Positions 1 to 10,172 of a DNA stretch of 64,000 nucleotides are shown here, one piece after another; position 1 is the stretch's first letter, and the number at the start of each line of letters is the position of its first letter. The stretch lies in NCBI GenBank assembly GCA_025529335.1, contig JAMYHX010000078.1:1-64000 (forward strand). Direction: 5' to 3'. The position numbers were made by a program, and so were the translations under genes. The stretch comes from Rhizopus sp. PT2906. Lineage: Eukaryota; Mucoromycota; Mucoromycetes; Mucorales; Rhizopodaceae. The notes beneath the pieces were generated by a model. It was not told where the DNA came from. It was given only the letters and a program-made list of their open reading frames with translations, and did not search any database.

Positions 1-34
1 ATTATTTATTCCATATGACTCATTAAATATCCAG

Positions 35-1216
35 TGTTGAACTTGAGCCATAATGAACTTGTTCATATGAGCCCTCATTTGAGAAAATTAAAACAGCTAA
101 AGGCGTTGATTCTGAATGATAATCAACTATTGGAAATTGAAAATATTGAACCATTATTAGATCTTAATACACTTGGTAAGTTTGATGTTTTTTATAGCTG
201 AAAGATAGACTAATATCATACAAGTTATTTCACATAATCAATTGGATACAATTCCCAAATTGTCCAGTCTTTTAAAGTTAACCAAACTATCTGCTGCACA
301 TAACAAGTTGGGCGACGTACCTGACCTATCTTCCAACACCGCCTTGAAAGAACTTCGACTGAATGACAATCATATCTCGCATATACCCGAAACATTAAGA
401 AGCTGTACTTCATTAGAAATCCTTGATTTTGGTAATAATCAAATCGCAGAATGGACAGCCATTGCTGCTCTAGGTTCACTTACAAAGCTACACAATCTCA
501 ATTTGAAGGGAAATCCAATTGCTAACAAGAAGGATTACTTTGAAAAGGTAAAATAGGATATAGTCTCTTTCAATCATTTTCTCATACCTAATTAGGTACT
601 TGATCTTGTTCCTTCCTTGCGTATTCTCGATGGTGAACGATTTGATCCCAAGTATTTAGAACGAAAGAAGAAACAAATGGAAAATAAAAATTTGGTCGAA
701 AAGAAGCAAAGACTGAAAAGAATAAAAGCACAAAACGAAAAGAAGGAAAAGAAAGTACGAGGCGAAGATATAGAAAAGGTCAAGAAGGTAGCCAAGAGAT
801 CTAAGCCAATGGATGAAGAAGAAGCGTTACCTGCAGCCAAGAAAAAGAAGAAGACGACAGAAGATCCATTCTTTATGGAGACAGATGTACCACCTAAAGA
901 TGAAAAGAAGATAAAGAAGAAACAAGAGACGGCTAAGACTATACAAAAGGTAAAAGAAACAAGCAAAGAAAAGACAAGAGAGGAGGATAAGAAGAAAGAC
1001 GAAAAGAAGAAGGACGAAGCCAAGGTTGAAGAAAAGATGCCAGTTGTAGAGGCTCCAATAAACAAGATGCAAACGGGTGTAGTGGGTATTGTTGACAAGA
1101 CAAAGAAGAAGAAGAAGGAGAATAAAGATATTGTTGCTGCACTGGAGACAGAAGAGAAGAGTAGTACTGCAGAACAAAGTTCGGGCACCGGTTTAGATGT
1201 TGGTGGTTGGGATTAA
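35..1216 (+). CDS. Leucine-rich repeat protein with lysine-rich tail (5' partial)
   Basis: Three visible exons, 35..175, 225..547 and 596..1216, joined across 49- and 48-nt introns with consistent phase; the 5' part lies outside the window, where an intron ends at the AG at 33-34. The spliced protein shows SDS22-type repeats: successive LxxLxLxxNxL units such as LNLSHNEL, LVISHNQL, LSAAHNKL and LRLNDNHI, then an LRR cap (LVPSLRILDG). The last exon is a roughly 190-residue tail very rich in Lys and Glu, probably nuclear or nucleolar, ending VGGWD. Repeats of this kind are protein-interaction modules; no catalytic motif is visible. It could be a nucleolar LRR protein, but I cannot name an orthologue. 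Confidence 0.85.
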
Positions 1217-1436
1217 ATATCTGTAACAATAAAAAGCTGTATATGTATATTTGTGTGTGTGTATAGCAAAGTTTTTGCCTTGAATAAATCCATGGCCCCC
1301 TATCCTATTCTTGTAGCAAAATACATGGTTTTATTGCTTTGTTATTTATATATCTTGAAGCAATCAGTATATTTGGTATTATTGCATTTTTACAAAAAAG
1401 AGGCAGAAAAGAAAGAAAGAAAAAGTGGAGAGAAAG

Positions 1437-1889
1437 CTATGAGACTGCAAGTCGCTGCACAGGTGTATCTTCATCATCTACAATAATGATTTCTTCATCT
1501 TCATCATCTTCTTCTTCCTGAACTACTTTAACAATATCTTCTTCTTCTTCTTCCTCTAGAGCTAAGGCAAGTGCTAGGTCATCCCAGTCTAGCTCGTCAC
1601 CACAGCGCTCGAGCAAATCATCAAACCAGGATTCTAAGCATCGGTCGCTTTCGTACTTTACCAATCTTGCTTCTTGATTGCTTTCATCAGCTGATAATTG
1701 TTCAATCTCTAATAAGAGGATCTTGAATGTCTCCATCAATTCAGCAGAGATTTCACCCGAAGATGGTGTTGAATTAATTTGATTTAAAACGTGAGTTAAT
1801 TCAGTCAATAAGTTATTTTGATCTGTACAAGGACGCTTTTCACTACTATCAGCAATAATAGAAGGCGACCGACTGCGTTTGTTGGACAT
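1437..1889 (-). CDS. Hypothetical acidic protein, 150 aa
   Basis: Single-exon gene. I prefer the start MSNKRSRSP at 1889 over an upstream ATG at 1940, because the extra 17 residues are hydrophobic and come from a pyrimidine-rich leader. The N-terminus is Arg/Ser-rich, the middle looks helical (LTELTHVLNQI, LMETFKILLLEIEQL), and the last 40 residues are strongly acidic with runs of Glu and Asp. No domain is recognised. The composition suggests a nuclear protein or chaperone-like subunit, but function is unknown. It is convergent with the LRR gene (220 bp between stops). Confidence 0.6.
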   Translation of the reverse strand: MSNKRSRSPSIIADSSEKRPCTDQNNLLTELTHVLNQINSTPSSGEISAELMETFKILLLEIEQLSADESNQEARLVKYESDRCLESWFDDLLERCGDELDWDDLALALALEEEEEEDIVKVVQEEEDDEDEEIIIVDDEDTPVQRLAVS

Positions 1890-2407
1890 TATATGATTTA
1901 ACGGTAAAGAAAGAAAAAAAAGAGGAAAGAAAGAAGGCAAGTCAGATGAAAAAAAATAAGCCTAAAAAAATATAAAGTCTTATTGGATATCCCCATTCGT
2001 ACTTTTTTTTTATCATCTCAAATCAAGAAAAGCATAAACTACTGCTTTTCTTTCCCTTTTTCTTTTTTTACAAGCATTAATAAATAGTATGAAATCATAC
2101 AAGGGGGCTTTAGGTTTATTTAAAAAGATGTCATATTTTACAATAAATATGTCGTATCATATTAACCCTCTTTTATTTAAAAGCCAACCCTTGTAAACCT
2201 TACTTCCTTCCACGACCGTCACATAACATTGTGATCACACTATAGGGAATAAAAGAAGAACTAATGAAAAAAAAAAAAAAAAAAAAAAAGCCTAATGCCA
2301 AGGACAAAGCCATCCATCAAAAAAGGAATGATCCAAGCTTTTTAAAAGTCCATTCTATCGGCGCATCGTTACCCCCCTCTTTTTGTTGCAGCAAAGATCT
2401 TTATTTA
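1890..2407. other. Intergenic region with poly-A tract
   Basis: 518 bp between the start of the acidic-protein gene and the stop of the ASCC2-like gene. It contains a 23-A run at 2267-2289. No coding signal is seen; a 93-codon frame over the run is mostly poly-lysine and is not credible. It probably holds the promoter of the minus-strand acidic gene and the 3' end of the ASCC2-like gene. Confidence 0.5.
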
Positions 2408-4291
2408 TTAAGAAGGAGGTGGTCCAGCCTTGCTGATCTTTTTACTTCGCATGGCCTTTCTATTGTGATTACCAAATCGTGCCTTATTCTTTTCTCTATA
2501 TGCACGATCCTTATTTTCATTTTTCTGAGGTGCCTTTTGAGCTGATTGTCCTGTAGGCTCTTTTGAATGTGATTGCTTTGAGGACTCTTGTTTGACGGGC
2601 ACCTGATCATTTTTGTTTTCAAACAACATATATTTATCCAATATACGCTGCTTTCTAGGCTATATCACACAAGTATGAATTGATTGCATTTGATAAATAT
2701 ATTCAAACCTTACATTTCTATTAAACATAATTGCCCAACCTTCCAACTGTTCATCTGTCATACCAGTTTGCTTTCGAAGTTCCGCTCGCTTAGGTGATTT
2801 TCTGGCTGTACCATTACGCTTTAACACATCAGGATTATCCATATAAACATGCACTAACAACTGTTCATGTTCGGCTCCTGGATCTTGAACGACTACCTTT
2901 CGCTTCACGAGATCTTGTGCTTCTTCCTGTCCCATAGTCACAACTCCAGCAGCATTATTAATATCATCATAGGTATCATCATACTCATCCTCGTACATGT
3001 CTATCACACGCTGCATGATACTAGTCTTATCGATCACTGACTTATCTTCCAATAAAGCATCTGCATTACCCTTGTCTTTTTTACCCAAGTACACTTTGGA
3101 TGTGTCAACTGTTTTGTTTGCAAAGACGTCAAACTCATCATTGTCATATATATTTTTACGACTGGAGAGCACAGAGGGCGCTTCTTTTTCATTGAGCAAG
3201 TGCATAATGACAGCCTCTGCATCTCCATGATTTGATTCCAAATAATGCTCGATCACATCATCTGATAAATCACTAAACACTTCACGTATTTGTAATACTT
3301 TTTGCTCTCTATCATCTACATCAGGCTGCCAACTATGCGTCTCGTTCATCGTATCTCGCACTTGTTCCATCTGTAACTGTAAAATCTCGAGCATATCGTC
3401 ATTACCATTGAAAAGATCCTTGTTGATCTGCCTTATCTTATCACTAATCCTATAAGCTGATTCCCAGTCCATGATTAAAGGAGCATCAACAAAAGGTGAT
3501 GAAGGTCTAATTTCATTCTGCTCAATCCACCTAGACATCCAGTCCACAGCTTCGTCTCTATTGGTTGGCTCGCTGATCTTTACTAATTCATGTGCATCGT
3601 TCAGCATATATCCAAAAGGGCGAAAGAAACGCAGTTCGGCTGAGACTGCAAATGCAGAGACGAGGGATGCTTTGATCATATACGCATAAGGTGCTAGATG
3701 ATTATCTTGGTCTACTGCCTTTTTCAGACAAGGAACAAGTGATCGATACCATTCTGTGACTAAGACATCAACCGCAATAAATCCTGGTATCAGCGTTGAC
3801 ACAAGTGCATCAAAGGTACGTGCTACAATATGCGCTCTTTTCAAAACCTCTAGATTAATTGATATGTGTACAAGAGGTTCAATAGACTCGATCAGTGTAT
3901 GAACTATAGGTGCTAGTTGCTCTTCAAATGGTTGCATAATCTCTCGCAGCTGCGGCGTGTTTGTACCACTGTAGACAACAGCAAGCTTGATGAGCAGATC
4001 TGTTTCGAACAGGCGGTGATTCCTCGTGTCTGAAGACTGAGACAAACGTACATAGATCAGGAACACGTACTTTAGCAATTGACTGTCAACAGGCTCTCCT
4101 TCAATATGAGCGTCCCAGAGGCGATGTATAAACGTGGTAAGGGAAGGGCTTGCTCGAGTCGTGGATATAAAGTTACTGTCGTCCATATTAAGTAAACTGA
4201 TCAAATTGAACTGCCAGGACTTGAAAGCAGTTTGCCAAATATCTTGAATAGTGTCAGCATATGGGACAAAAGGAAGGAATTCCATAGTCAA
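2408..4291 (-). CDS. ASCC2-like CUE-domain protein
   Basis: Two exons, 2714..4291 and 2408..2659, with a 54-nt intron whose splicing turns FNRN into FNRNPRKQRILDKY, the arrangement expected at the C-terminus of activating signal cointegrator 1 complex subunit 2. A CUE ubiquitin-binding domain lies at about residues 328-370 (QIREVFSDLSDDVIEHYLES, then GDAEAVIMHLLNE). The C-terminus carries the basic KDRAYREKNKAR..NHNRKAM segment typical of ASCC2. In animals ASCC2 binds K63 ubiquitin chains and recruits the ASCC3 helicase to alkylated DNA or collided ribosomes; the same role here is inference. The start could be M1 at 4291 or M3 at 4285. Roughly 609 aa. Confidence 0.85.
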
Positions 4292-4455
4292 AAAAAAAGT
4301 ATGGTACTGAGGTTACAATAGAGAGAAAGAGAGAAAGAGAAAAGAGAGAGAGAAATGACGTAGCACGGAGTTTAAATTAATAAAGGGCGATAGAAAGAGA
4401 GAGAGTGAGAGAGCGCGGGAGGGAGTTACTTTTATATAATATAAACAGCTTAATT

Positions 4456-5157
4456 ATGCCTGTAATGTTCCTAATGAATTCCTTTAAGCGTCATATATTT
4501 AACGTCGTCTTTTCCTTTTTCTTTTTATAGGCATACCATTCACATTTTAACGATGGAGACTATCAGTCTATTGGTAATATGTTTTTATTACCTATAAAGA
4601 CCAAGTTTAGAGGAAACGCACCCTATGGTAATTAAGAGACAAATAACAAAACAGACTCATCATGAGACTTATCTACTACTACTATAGCGGGCGACATGGG
4701 AGAAGATATTATTGATGAAGCACTTGACTTATTCCGTGCCAACTGTCTCTTCCGTAACTTTGAAATCAAGGGCAACGCGGATCGAGTACTTATTTATCTT
4801 ACCTTGTTCATCTCACAATGTCTCGGTGCACTTAATAAGAATATGCCACAAGCTGAAGCTTACAAAACATTGAATACCTTGGCATTATCCAACTTTTCGA
4901 TTCCTGGTGATCCTTCATTTCCTTTGAATGCCATGTATCAAGCACCCAGTGATAAGTTCCAAGCAGGTAAATGATAATAAAAAGTATATATTAACGTATA
5001 CTTAAGGGGGAATATCATAGATCAAATGAAGCAGTATCTTCAGCAAATTCGTCAGGAACTTGCACTTAGACTTGTTGAAAGGATTTATGAGAACGGACAA
5101 TTAAGCAAATGGTGGATGTGTTTTTCAAAGAGAAAGTTTATGAACCTTACACTTTAA
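4456..5157 (+). CDS. ARPC3: Arp2/3 complex subunit 3 (p21-Arc)
   Basis: Four exons: 4456..4461, 4531..4627, 4688..4966 and 5021..5157, giving 172 aa against about 178 in animals. The first exon is only ATGCCT; splicing gives MPAYHSHFNDGDYQSIGNM, the conserved ARPC3 N-terminus. Later hallmarks are DEALDLFRANCLFRNFEIKG, ADRVLIYLTLFISQCL, SIPGDPSFPLNAMY and LSKWWMCFSKRKFMN. The product is a structural subunit of the seven-protein Arp2/3 complex that nucleates branched actin at endocytic patches. Its stop codon overlaps that of the convergent SET-domain gene. Assignment is firm from end-to-end similarity. Confidence 0.96.
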
Positions 5158-5845
5158 CTTGATTTTTTATGAAGTTGATGGCTCATATCTATACCTCGTT
5201 TAGCCCAAAAGGACTTGCCGTAGGTTACAAGCTAAAGTTTATCAATAAAAGCAAGTAATGTAGTATACTATAGCTTACCAGTTCGTCTCCCTTTTTAATC
5301 TTTCGATTTCCATTAACAAAGATCCCCACTTTGATATGCTTTGTATTCTCATCCATATAATTCATAAAACACACATTTGGCTCTGGTCCACAGCCTCGGA
5401 AATCATTACAGAATCTGGCTTCATTGCCACATCGTCCTGCATCGATAGACAGATCGACACCATATTTAAGTACATAATCAGATGTAGCTTCGTATCCATC
5501 TTGGTACTCAACAACACCAAGATAATCAATGATCAGCTGCTTTGGTTGCAGAGTTTGAGCAGCAAATAAACCGTATGCACCACAACAAGGATGTTTTGGA
5601 TCTGTTATCTTTTTGATCTTGACATTCTTGCGTTGTTCTTTGGTGCTTGGAAATGTACCTGTCAGGTGAACGTTTTGATTCATAAACTGGACATCACGAT
5701 CAATAGGCTTTGAAGGCTGAAATAATTCTTTGAGATCAGAAGGTACTTGAGGTGACCAAAACAGTTTATCAATATACTTTATTTCTGGAGTCCAGCCAGA
5801 AGGAGGAGACACACTAGCAGAAGGCACATTGCGCAAATAGGCCAT
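5154..5845 (-). CDS. Small SET-domain protein
   Basis: Exons 5279..5845 and 5154..5231, intron 47 nt, 214 aa. The start MAYLRNVPS at 5845 is chosen because the upstream extension is homopolymeric. SET-fold signatures are visible: CGAYGLFAAQ (AdoMet-binding GxG-like loop), IIDYLGVVE, RFCNDFRG (the counterpart of the NHS/FCN motif) and, after splicing, DELLVTYGKSFW (the ELxxDYG counterpart and aromatic cap). This family transfers methyl groups from AdoMet to lysine on histones or other proteins; the substrate cannot be told. No pre- or post-SET cysteine cluster is present. It is divergent from the zinc-ribbon gene over 101 bp. Confidence 0.85.
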
Positions 5846-5853
5846 TTGAGTTG

Positions 5854-5890
<37 letters not shown>

Positions 5891-5946
5891 CACTTGCATT
5901 TTTTTGCTTTCCTTTTTTACACTTTTTTTTTTTTTTTTTTTTCTTA
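5846..5946. promoter_or_regulatory. Shared bidirectional promoter with A29 and T20 tracts
   Basis: Only 101 bp separate the start codons of two divergent genes. The gap contains a 29-nt A run (5858-5886) and a 20-nt T run (5923-5942). Long poly(dA:dT) tracts exclude nucleosomes, so this is a plausible shared promoter; that role is inference. Confidence 0.5.
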
Positions 5947-7585
5947 ATGTCAAAAACTGTTGATAATGACAATTTACTAATGTCTTCCATGACTAATTTA
6001 GAAACAAACAAAAAGAAAAAGAGTAAAAAGAAGAAGAGCAAGAAGTATAGAGCGGAATGTCACCGTTGTCATGGTAAGTTTGTTTTGGTCTCCATGGTAA
6101 CAAAATCACTAACCATTACTGATTGGGTACGATCAAGACTCTTTTGAAACGAATGAAAAAGTAGTTGATCGATATACTTGTCAGAAGTGTCAATCTAAAC
6201 CAGCCTTGATTATATTACCTCTCAAGAAGACGACGATGCCCAACCTATCCTCCCTTTCAATACAAGAAGACGAAGAAGATATCTGTCCGGTATGTGATAC
6301 GGACTGTACATGTGGGATAAGTGCAGCTATGGAACCAGCAGCAGATAAACCCAAAGAAGACGATGTGGTCGAAAGAGTAGGCATCACAATGAAAAAGAAG
6401 CAAAAGAAAAAGTCGAAAAAGAAAAAGAAACACACTCAAGATAAGATCGTAACAAATGTTATTCAGAGGATAAAGGAAGGAGACGAAGATGAAGATGTGG
6501 TTGTGGATGATCTGGATGAGTTACTAGATTCGATGTCACCGTTATCAAACCAGGAATCAGAGCATGAGATTATTGATGAGAAGGAGCTATTTACAGATGA
6601 AAGTGAACCTATTGACTCAGACGATGACGAAGATATTGAAGCAGCTGAAACACAAGCAATTATAGACGATATAACATTGAATACAGACGAAGATAGTAGT
6701 AGTGACAGTGAAAAAATTATGTATATAGAAGATGAAGATATTGATGATAATGAAGACGAAGAAGAAGAGGAAGAAGAAGACAAATATGAAACAAGGGTGA
6801 GTCCGTGGTCAAGCTCAGATGATGAAGAAGATGAGGATGAATTTTCATTTTCTGAGCAAGAAGAGACTTCACAGACAATGGAAAATGAAAATATTTACGA
6901 CAATATTGTATCAGCATTCATGCACGCTTTAGCACCGAACGATCCAGGCGGAGCTGAATCCACAGGAGCAAATACACCCATTGCAAGTGAAGGAGAACAG
7001 CTATCAGCTTTTGAGCTGGCAAATGCACTCAGTCTAATCTCATCGCTTGAATCAACAAAGCAAATAGATATCTTAAGACGGCCTTCATTACCGAGCAGTA
7101 CAGTCTCTGCAGCCCAAAAGCATCGAGGATCTCAAGACATTACCTCCGAAGCACTTCGTACCTTATCCACCATCATTTCCGACGATCTTTCCCTTTCATT
7201 TGACACAACGCATGCATCATCTTCCTCTACCTCTTCCTCTTCTTCATCTCATATAGACACGACATCTTTGCATATTCAAGAACAACTATTTGATTTCATC
7301 AAGCAATCAATAACTCCAGTGACAATAGATAATAAAAAACGACACTCAAAATCGGACGAAACCAACGATCAACATAAAAAGCGTAGACTGAGTCAAGTAA
7401 GTGGAGCAGAAGAGGCACAGGAAGTCTCTATGGATGATCTAGTAGACGTATCACAGCTTCACTCTGATGATGAAAGTAATGACCAAGATCATCCATATTC
7501 AAAGGATTTAAGTAGATGGGAACGTATTCCAATCGGTGCCTTTCGTTTGATGAGATCAAAAAATAAACTTTGGCTCGAACGTTAA
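5947..7585 (+). CDS. Zinc-ribbon-like acidic nuclear protein
   Basis: Two exons, 5947..6073 and 6138..7585 (64-nt intron), about 524 aa. The intron splits a cysteine module: exon 1 ends AECHRCH and exon 2 resumes DSFETNEKVVDRYTCQKC, giving CxxC-x14-CxxC. A second cluster, CPVCDTDCTC, follows about 55 residues on. Basic Lys blocks flank both clusters. The middle is highly acidic and serine-rich (Glu/Asp runs at about 6730-6850). The C-terminus is compact: WERIPIGAFRLMRSKNK. The layout suggests a nuclear, perhaps transcription- or chromatin-associated protein, but I recognise no named family. It ends 8 bp from the convergent PET100 gene. Confidence 0.7.
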
Positions 7586-7593
7586 AGTACTTT

Positions 7594-7879
7594 TTATTCC
7601 TTTTTCAATGCTGCTTGTCTCCATCTTTCCTCTCTTTCTGCTTTTAATTTTGCCAATGTATCTTTGACATCATCCGGTGTTGTAGGTGGTTTATGTGTTG
7701 TTTCGTAGTCTGGCCAGAATTTGATACCTTTTACATACTTGTCATAAAATTCTGGTCCACCAAAGTATAGCATAGTGCCTACTGGAAAGAATACATATAT
7801 TCCAAACTATGGCTTTTAGCTTTTATGATCCAATCATCACTTTTCTTACTTTGATAACTTCTAAGCGTGGTCCACCCAT
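7594..7879 (-). CDS. PET100: Cytochrome c oxidase assembly protein PET100
   Basis: Not visible as a single frame. Exon 7850..7879 encodes MGGPRLEVIK and exon 7594..7806 continues FGIYVFFPVGTMLYFGGPEF; the intron is 43 nt. Total 80 aa, within the family range. MGGP-LE-x(2)-K-FG-x-Y-x-FFPVG-x-M-x-YFG is the PET100 signature: a short N-terminal segment, one transmembrane helix and a charged C-terminal tail (KLKAEREERWRQ). PET100 is an inner-membrane chaperone acting late in complex IV assembly. The stop lies 8 bp from the convergent upstream gene. Confidence 0.92.
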
Positions 7880-8039
7880 GGCAAAAGTAAAATAAAAAAA
7901 AGACGAATGATTCTATAAAAAATTTCATGGACTTTAAAAACCATGGCGGGATAATTATTTCACCGAGATGACAACTGGCTTGCTTTATGCTTGGGCCCCA
8001 TTTCTTTTTGTATTTCTTTTACCGAATTTTTTTTTTTTA

Positions 8040-9028
8040 ATGGCTGAAGAATCCGATCCGTTTGAATGTCGTTTGACCTTTTTATCCTTATTACAAAAAC
8101 TCAATGCCTCACAACAATCAATTCACAAAGTAGCGAGTTATGCGATGCGACACCGTAAATTATCAGAAGACTTGTATAGTTGTTTAATCGAAGTACTTGA
8201 ACAGGTAAAATATCGTCCTTTTTCTAAATGGGAGGAAAAGAGCTGTTATTTCCTCTTTAAGATTATAGCAAGTAAAAATGTCAATAAATGTCTTGTTCAA
8301 TTGTTAATTTGTTTCTTATTTTTATTTTTGGGTTCTTTGCTTTTCCTTACTCTAGGCGTCCACTAACGCCCGACTGAACATCATTTATGTACTGGATGCC
8401 ATCTTTTCAGCTAGTCAAAAGTCAAATTTCACTGGTTATATTGAACTCACTCGGCCTGATTTACCACGAATCATTCATGCAGTAGTAGCTAACGATGCAA
8501 AAGGTGTTGTCAACGTACCCAACACACAAAAGGTAATAGAGAGAGAGAGAAAGAGTGTAAGCTAACAAGTTTGACATTAGATTATAAATCATTGGAAACG
8601 GAAGGGCCTTTTTGAAAGTCATATCTTGGAAGAAGCAGAGAAACCGTTATTAGAACGTGAACAAAGGTAAGATATACATGGTTGCCATGGCAATAATATT
8701 AACATCATGTCATAGCTCAAATACAACATCAACCAATGAATCATTTTCTAAACAAGACATACTACGAAGGATGGAAGAAGATAGAGAAAGGGTAAGGAAT
8801 AAATCAAACAGATCATATGCTTACGCATCCTTTCTATAGCATAAACGAATGAAGGAAGAGATATGGATTCGGCCTCCTGAAGAAGCTAAAAATGCAGAAT
8901 TTGAAGAATTTTGGAAATCAATTGACAAGTTGAACCCTGACGTGGATTACGATCAAATGATGTTTGAAAATAGACAAAAACTTCCTTATTACGCTTGGAA
9001 CGCTGTGTTTACTCAAAAAACTCAATAA
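8040..9028 (+). CDS. CTK3: CTD kinase I gamma subunit (Ctk3-type CID protein)
   Basis: Five exons: 8040..8204, 8356..8532, 8581..8666, 8716..8791 and 8840..9028, giving 230 aa. Start MAEESDPFECRLTFLSLLQKL; an upstream in-frame ATG at 7968 adds a hydrophobic, unlikely leader. The N-terminal domain is CTD-interacting-domain-like (LNASQQSIHKVASYAMRHRK, then NARLNIIYVLDAIF), followed by VNVPNTQKIINHWKRKGLFE and a C-terminal LREE/IRPPEEA-type helix (RMKEEIWIRPPEEA). In yeast, Ctk3 with Ctk1 and Ctk2 phosphorylates Ser2 of the RNA polymerase II CTD during elongation. Intron 1 is 151 nt, about three times the local norm. Confidence 0.9.
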
Positions 9029-9629
9029 AAGGAACCTTTTTTATTTAATAACTAGCAATGGATACTCTTAGATTAAGATATCTTTTCTTTAAAAAGAAAA
9101 TTGCATATAGTGAATTGTATGCATAGGTACAGTATGCGCTTAATGAAAGCTTATTTAGAGTAATACTCTAAATAGATGAATAGATGAATAAATGCATCAA
9201 TAACTTCTGAAGACAGTATGTTACTTTGAATACCGTTAATATGAGCGTAAGGATTATACTAAACTCTTCTGCTCCTGTCATCTGGCTTTGCTTTTGTAGA
9301 AGGAGCAATAATGGAACAATAGCATCAATTCAAGAGCACTGCATGTATACTATGTTATTCTTTCATTCAAGACTCTCACTTCAACGGTATGACAGCTTTG
9401 ACTTTTGTCACATTCGCTTGCATGTGGTATATGATTCATAGTAAGAATGAATTACCAAGTGCTTCAACTTTCTAAAGCATATACAAGCTTTTGTTCTATA
9501 GTAGAACTACGGATTGAACATGAGAACTACTGCAGAAGGAGAAAAGAATTGGTTTTATTTTCAATTATCCTGGAAGAATACAGTTCCTCTGATCATTCAT
9601 AGGAACTCTTTCTACAGTTTGTTGTACTC
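9029..9629. other. AT-rich intergenic region
   Basis: Downstream of CTK3 I see no convincing coding segment. Short frames on both strands lack domain signal and typical codon runs. Confidence 0.4.
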
Positions 9630-10172
9630 CTACTGCTGAACTAACTAAAGCCAAGTGATTAAAGTGAGCCGTAAACATATAAAGAGCCTTCATATACAAA
9701 CATATAAATTATAAATAGTAATCAGATATCAGAAGCTTACACATAAGAGATAGTCACGAAGTCCTGAGACCATGATGTCCAAGTACTGAACTGCTGTACT
9801 TAGTCTACACAACTCTGTCACTAGGCCAGAAGGCTCAACGCTGTTTACAAGGTTATTGGACTGTGTGCAAAGCATAATGTTAATCTCTCTGTTATAAAGA
9901 CACTTGGATAATGCACTCGTAAAGTTATTAGTAATGCTCAAGAAAGTGGCAATTCCAGGCGTCCAGAACAAGTTGAGAACGGTAGGCGGGGTCTATTGAA
10001 GGTGGATGAATAGCCTCTTCGATTTCACTTTAGTATCACTTACTGCTGTCAATGTGAGAAAGTCAGTCATTAAGCAAAGAAACACAACACAATCTATCAG
10101 GATGGCGACAACAGTTTCGCCTGTGGCTCTTGTGCTTTGTGCTACATGCAAAAGGGTAAATAAGGGCATCAT
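9630..10172 (-). CDS. Candidate small spliced membrane-protein gene (131 aa)
   Basis: Model: exons 10044..10172, 9741..9992 and 9630..9644, introns 51 and 96 nt with GTAAGT/GTAAGC donors and TAG acceptors, all phase 0. Exon 1 from ATG-ATG is 43 codons and exon 2 is exactly 84 codons. The product has one strong hydrophobic segment (TVVAILIDCVVFLCLMTDFL) and then a non-repetitive region (NFTSALSKCLYNREINIMLC, VEPSGLVTELCRLSTAVQYL). Codon composition looks coding, in contrast to the flanks. The 5-codon third exon is the weakest part. It could also be part of a longer or decayed gene. No family recognised. Confidence 0.4.

Noticed and set aside
592..1188. Minus-strand 198-codon frame rich in Phe and Ser
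   Set aside because: Antisense shadow of the Lys/Glu-rich exon of the LRR gene; composition follows from AAG/GAA codons.
2264..2545. Plus-strand frame beginning with poly-Lys
   Set aside because: Created by a 23-A tract and then antisense to the ASCC2-like C-terminal exon.
6463..6783. Minus-strand poly-Ser frame
   Set aside because: Antisense of the acidic GAA/GAT-rich region of the zinc-ribbon protein.
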